Positions 32,602 through 36,130 of a stretch of 36,130 bases of DNA are shown here, piece by piece. The notes beneath the pieces were generated by a model. That model did not search any database and was not told where the DNA came from. It was given only the letters and a program-made list of their open reading frames with translations. Numbering within the stretch: position 1 is the stretch's first letter; every line of letters starts with the position of its first letter. Where the stretch lies: contig JAQBPQ010000145.1 of assembly GCA_028287445.1 (NCBI GenBank), positions 1 to 36,130 on the forward strand. Reading direction: 5' to 3'. This DNA comes from Cohnella sp. Lineage in GTDB: Bacteria > Bacillota > Bacilli > Paenibacillales > Paenibacillaceae. A program made the position numbers and the translations under genes.

Positions 32602-34404
32602 TTGGACATTTTTCGAGGATTGAAGTCGTATTACTGGCAAGACAAACCGTTTTTGCTCGGCTCCGTACTGGGATTGGCAATGGCGACGGCTCTCGGGCTG
32701 GTTTATCCGCTATTGCTCCGCAGGCTAATCAACGACATGATTATCCCCGGCCGATATGAAGGCGTTCTGCAATTGGCTCTGATTGCAGTAGGGATTGTGG
32801 TCGTCAAAGCCGGCTTCCAATTCGTTTCGGGCTTTTGCGGCAGCCGGCTCGGTAACCGTCTCGCTTATCGACTGCGCAATGCCTGCTATGCCAAACTGCA
32901 GGATTTATCCTTTTCCTTCTATGACACGGCACGCACCGGGGATCTGATGTCCCGGCTGACGGCCGATATTGAAGGGATCCGACAATTCATCGGTTTCGGC
33001 TTGGCACAGCTCATGAACACGATGTTTCTTGTGCTGTTCGGCTTCTCGATGATGTTCTTCCTCGATTGGAAACTGACGCTGTTGACCTTGATTATTATTC
33101 CGATACTTTGCTTTGTGGCGATCCGGTTCGAACATCAAATCCACCCCGCATTCCGCGCGATTCGCGCCGCAGTTGGCCGGCTGACGGTCAGCGTGCAGGA
33201 GAACGTGACCGGCGTGAGGACGGTGAAATCGTTCGCGCGCGAATCGTTCGAAGTAGATAAATTTGTGGGCAACAACGAAGAATACAGCCAAAAAAATGTC
33301 GAAATCGCCGGGGTCTGGGCTCGTTATTTTCCGGCCATGGAGTTTATCGCCAACTTTAGCGTAGCTTTGCTCATGGTGGCCGGCGGATGGAGGGTTATCA
33401 ACGGACCCATGACGCTTGGGGATCTGGTGGCGATGTCGAGCATGCTCGGGATCATCGTAGCTCCTCTCTGGACGCTTGGCTTTCAACTCAACAACTATAC
33501 GATGTCGAAAGCATCCGGTGAGCGGTTGTTGGAATTGTTGAATCAACCGGTTTCGGTGCGTAGCGAGGATTCGTGCCTCACACTGGACGACGACTCGGTC
33601 AAAGGACATATTCGCTTCGAAGACGTCAGCTTCCGGTATTCGAACCGGGAAGACCAGCCGAGCGCACTGATAGGGTTCGACCTGGATGCGGCTCCCGGAT
33701 CCGTTATCGGTCTGCTGGGCGGAACGGGGTCGGGCAAGTCGACGGCCGTCAGCCTGCTGCTGAGAGCTTATGATGTGGGGGAAGGCGCCATTACGCTGGA
33801 TGGGGTTGATGTTCGCCACTTGGAGCTGCAGAGCCTCCGTCGCCAAATTGCGATTGTGTTCCAAGAGTCGTTCCTGTTTTCAACGACCATTAAAGAAAAT
33901 ATATCGTACGGCTGTCCGGATGCCACAATGGACGAAATCACAGAGGCGGCTCGGCTCGCAGAGGCGGATACGTTCATCCGGGAGCTGCCCCTTGGTTACG
34001 ATACCATAGTAGGGGAGCGCGGAATGGGACTGTCCGGCGGCCAGAAGCAGCGGATCGCGATAGCCCGCGCTTTCTTGCGGAAGCCGAAGGTGCTCATTCT
34101 CGACGATTCGACCAGCGCGCTCGACATGGAAACGGAACAAGAAATCCAGCAAGCGCTGCGCAATGTTATGAAAGGGCGCACGACGTTTATTATCGCACAT
34201 CGCATATCCTCCCTCCGCCATGCGGATGAGATCCTTGTTCTGAACCGCGGACGAATCGGCCAGCGCGGCAAACATGAGAAGCTTCTTCGTCAACCCGGAC
34301 TTTACAGGGAAACGTACCGAACTCAGTTTGCAGACCGTCCGGAGGAGCTCGAGCAGGCGCCGCTTGATGTGGCAGCCGGTTCAGAGAGGAGGGTGACGGG
34401 ATGA
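32602..34404 (+). CDS. ABC exporter half-transporter, subunit A (degenerate Walker B)
   Basis: 600 residues. The six-helix type I exporter membrane domain is at about 1-310; the NBD is at about 335-570. Walker A GGTGSGKST (about 373-380), Q-loop FQESFLF, signature LSGGQ (477-481) and H-loop IIAHRISS are present, but Walker B reads LILDDSTSALD, with D502 in place of the catalytic Glu. The start is TTG 32602, with GAGGAGG 8 nt upstream; the frame is open for 25 more codons that do not resemble the family. The stop overlaps the next gene (ATGA). YfiB/YfiC- or BmrC/BmrD-like multidrug or lipid exporters share this organisation. The substrate is unknown. Confidence 0.93.
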   Translation: MDIFRGLKSYYWQDKPFLLGSVLGLAMATALGLVYPLLLRRLINDMIIPGRYEGVLQLALIAVGIVVVKAGFQFVSGFCGSRLGNRLAYRLRNACYAKLQDLSFSFYDTARTGDLMSRLTADIEGIRQFIGFGLAQLMNTMFLVLFGFSMMFFLDWKLTLLTLIIIPILCFVAIRFEHQIHPAFRAIRAAVGRLTVSVQENVTGVRTVKSFARESFEVDKFVGNNEEYSQKNVEIAGVWARYFPAMEFIANFSVALLMVAGGWRVINGPMTLGDLVAMSSMLGIIVAPLWTLGFQLNNYTMSKASGERLLELLNQPVSVRSEDSCLTLDDDSVKGHIRFEDVSFRYSNREDQPSALIGFDLDAAPGSVIGLLGGTGSGKSTAVSLLLRAYDVGEGAITLDGVDVRHLELQSLRRQIAIVFQESFLFSTTIKENISYGCPDATMDEITEAARLAEADTFIRELPLGYDTIVGERGMGLSGGQKQRIAIARAFLRKPKVLILDDSTSALDMETEQEIQQALRNVMKGRTTFIIAHRISSLRHADEILVLNRGRIGQRGKHEKLLRQPGLYRETYRTQFADRPEELEQAPLDVAAGSERRVTG

Positions 34405-36130
34405 GCCGCCAATTCGTTTATCAAGACGACGAACTGATTGCCAAGGCTTTTAACTGGAAGCAAATGGCGCGTTTGCTGGGATACATTCGCCCTTACCGGT
34501 CCGGTGTAGCCAGAGTCGTATTCGTCATGACCTCTTTCGGGATGTTGTCCCGTCTGGCGATCCCTCTGCTCATGAGCATGGCGATCGACAAGGCCATCCA
34601 TCCGAAAGTCGGCCATGGCAGTTTTAGCCTGTTAATGTGGCTGGTCGCGGGCATGCTGATGCTTTACGGTCTTCGCTGGTGGGCGCAGAATTACACGATT
34701 CACCATACGAACGTCATCGGTCAAAAGGTCATTTTCGATCTGCGAGCCTCCTTATTTAAGCACATTCAGTCTCTGTCCTTCCGTTTCTTCGATAAACGGC
34801 CGGCAGGCTCCGTGCTCGTACGGGTGACCAATGATGTCAATTCCCTGCAGGACATGCTGTCCAACGGCGTCGTCAACTCGGTCATCGATATCGCCCAATT
34901 AATCGGGATTACGATCATTTTGCTCTTCATGAATTTCAAGCTGGGGCTGGCCGTGATGATCACGGTGCCCATCATGTTCGTCGTTTCTTCTTCCCTGCGT
35001 AAACGGATTCGCCATGCTTGGCAGGTTGTGAGGATTAAACAGTCCCGCATCAACTCCCATCTGAACGAATCTATCCAAGGTATGAAGGTGACGCAAGCCT
35101 TTGCGCAGGAGAAAGAGAATTACGGATATTTCGACGAGATGAACAAGAGCAATATCCGTTCTTGGAATACCGCATCCGCGCTCAACCAGACCTTCGGCCC
35201 GGTGATCGAGGTAACGTCGGCGATCGGCACGTTCGTCCTGCTCGCGTACGGCGCTTATTTGATTCAATCCGGCGTCATGACGGTCGGTGTGCTCGTGGCG
35301 TTCGTCTCTTATGTAGGAAGCTTCTGGGAGCCCATTACCCGTCTGGGAATGATGTACTCACAAGTGCTGATCTCGATGTCTTCTACGGAACGTATTTTTG
35401 AATATTTGGATGAAAAGCCTGCCGTTCCGGAAAAGGAGAATGCGATGACGATGCCGCCGATCCGCGGCGACGTCCGTTTTGAAAATGTCACTTTCGGTTA
35501 TGAACCGAATCGGCCTGCGCTTAAAGGAATAAATCTCGATGTGAAAGCAGGTATGTCCATTGCCTTGGTCGGTCATACAGGATCAGGCAAAAGCACGATC
35601 GTGAATATGATCTGCCGTTTCTACGATACGATAGAGGGCCGTGTGATGCTGGATGGAGTAGACGTTCGAGACGTCACGCTGGACAGTCTGCGTTCCCAAA
35701 TCGGAATCGTACTGCAGGACACGTTCATTTTCTCGGGCACCATTCGCGAAAATATCCGCTACGGCCGTCCCGATGCGAAGGATGCGGAAGTAGAGGCCGC
35801 CGCGCGTTCGGCTCGGGCGCATGAATTCATTACGGAACTGCCTGACGGCTATGATACGCAGGTAGAGGAACGGGGAAACGTGCTTTCGGTGGGCCAACGT
35901 CAGTTGTTATCTTTCGCTCGGGCGCTGCTTGCCGATCCACAGATTCTGATTCTCGACGAAGCGACGGCCAGCATCGACACGTACACCGAGCACCTGATTC
36001 AAAAAGGGCTTCAGGTGCTGCTAGCACGTCGGACGGCGTTTGTCGTGGCCCACCGATTGTCGACGATTCGCGAGTCGAATCAGATTTTAGTGTTCAACGA
36101 GGGCCATATCGTGGAGCGCGGTACGCACGC
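34401..36130 (+). CDS. ABC exporter half-transporter, subunit B (3' truncated by window end)
   Basis: 576 residues are visible; only the last few tens should be missing. The six-helix membrane domain is at about 25-335; the NBD follows with Walker A GHTGSGKST, Q-loop LQDTFIF, Walker B LILDEATASID with the canonical catalytic E520, and H-loop VAHRLST. The signature motif is LSVGQ (495-499) instead of LSGGQ. ATG 34401 overlaps the preceding stop and follows GAGAGGAGGGTG. Together with subunit A it should form a heterodimeric type I exporter. Confidence 0.93.
   Translation, partial: MSRQFVYQDDELIAKAFNWKQMARLLGYIRPYRSGVARVVFVMTSFGMLSRLAIPLLMSMAIDKAIHPKVGHGSFSLLMWLVAGMLMLYGLRWWAQNYTIHHTNVIGQKVIFDLRASLFKHIQSLSFRFFDKRPAGSVLVRVTNDVNSLQDMLSNGVVNSVIDIAQLIGITIILLFMNFKLGLAVMITVPIMFVVSSSLRKRIRHAWQVVRIKQSRINSHLNESIQGMKVTQAFAQEKENYGYFDEMNKSNIRSWNTASALNQTFGPVIEVTSAIGTFVLLAYGAYLIQSGVMTVGVLVAFVSYVGSFWEPITRLGMMYSQVLISMSSTERIFEYLDEKPAVPEKENAMTMPPIRGDVRFENVTFGYEPNRPALKGINLDVKAGMSIALVGHTGSGKSTIVNMICRFYDTIEGRVMLDGVDVRDVTLDSLRSQIGIVLQDTFIFSGTIRENIRYGRPDAKDAEVEAAARSARAHEFITELPDGYDTQVEERGNVLSVGQRQLLSFARALLADPQILILDEATASIDTYTEHLIQKGLQVLLARRTAFVVAHRLSTIRESNQILVFNEGHIVERGTH

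Noticed and set aside
1-36130. CRISPR array, prophage, insertion sequence or defence island
   Set aside because: No regular direct repeats, transposase, integrase or defence-gene motifs were seen; all long genes have housekeeping, metabolic, transport or envelope character.

Overview
The window reads as ordinary chromosome from a spore-former-type Bacillota. GC is moderately high, Shine-Dalgarno sequences are strong (AGGAGG type) and TTG/GTG starts are common. Content points to the Paenibacillaceae (Paenibacillus/Cohnella type): SLH-domain surface protein, amidase with a copper-amine-oxidase-N-like domain, two-headed bacterial dynamin, B. subtilis-like tseB/asnS/dnaD/nth genes and a proline T-box. 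This placement is inference from gene content. No mobile element, CRISPR array, rRNA or tRNA was seen. Both ends cut genes: an amidohydrolase at the left and an ABC exporter subunit at the right.

Left part (1-7970, + strand): 3' part of an MTA/SAH-deaminase-type amidohydrolase overlapping tseB (ypmB); a two-gene unit of a small membrane-anchored protein and a compact FtsH-like AAA protease; an ECF sigma factor with its probable membrane anti-sigma partner, preceded by an ECF-type promoter; then asnS and dnaD, closed by a strong terminator.

Middle (8085-16469): a methionine-salvage locus interleaved with proline biosynthesis. On the minus strand mtnE is followed by a sigmaA promoter, a T-box leader and proB-proA-proC-mtnW-mtnX-mtnB with overlaps or very short gaps. 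mtnU is divergent from mtnE. The T-box therefore probably couples the proline genes, and perhaps three methionine-salvage genes, to uncharged tRNA-Pro.

16540-20994 (minus strand): a DesK/DesR- or YvfTU-type two-component system co-transcribed with an ABC-2 exporter (permease and ATPase), then a LysR regulator divergent from leuCD.

Right part (21119-36130, + strand): leuC-leuD (leucine synthesis); a secreted amidase and a large SLH protein (cell envelope); nth overlapping a 1229-residue double-GTPase dynamin; and a heterodimeric ABC exporter pair whose NBD motifs predict one degenerate and one consensus ATP site.

No clearly new system was found. The observations most worth checking are the T-box-led proBAC-mtnWXB arrangement with its C-rich leader, the compact FtsH with an overlapping membrane-anchored partner, and the apparently self-regulated ECF sigma module.
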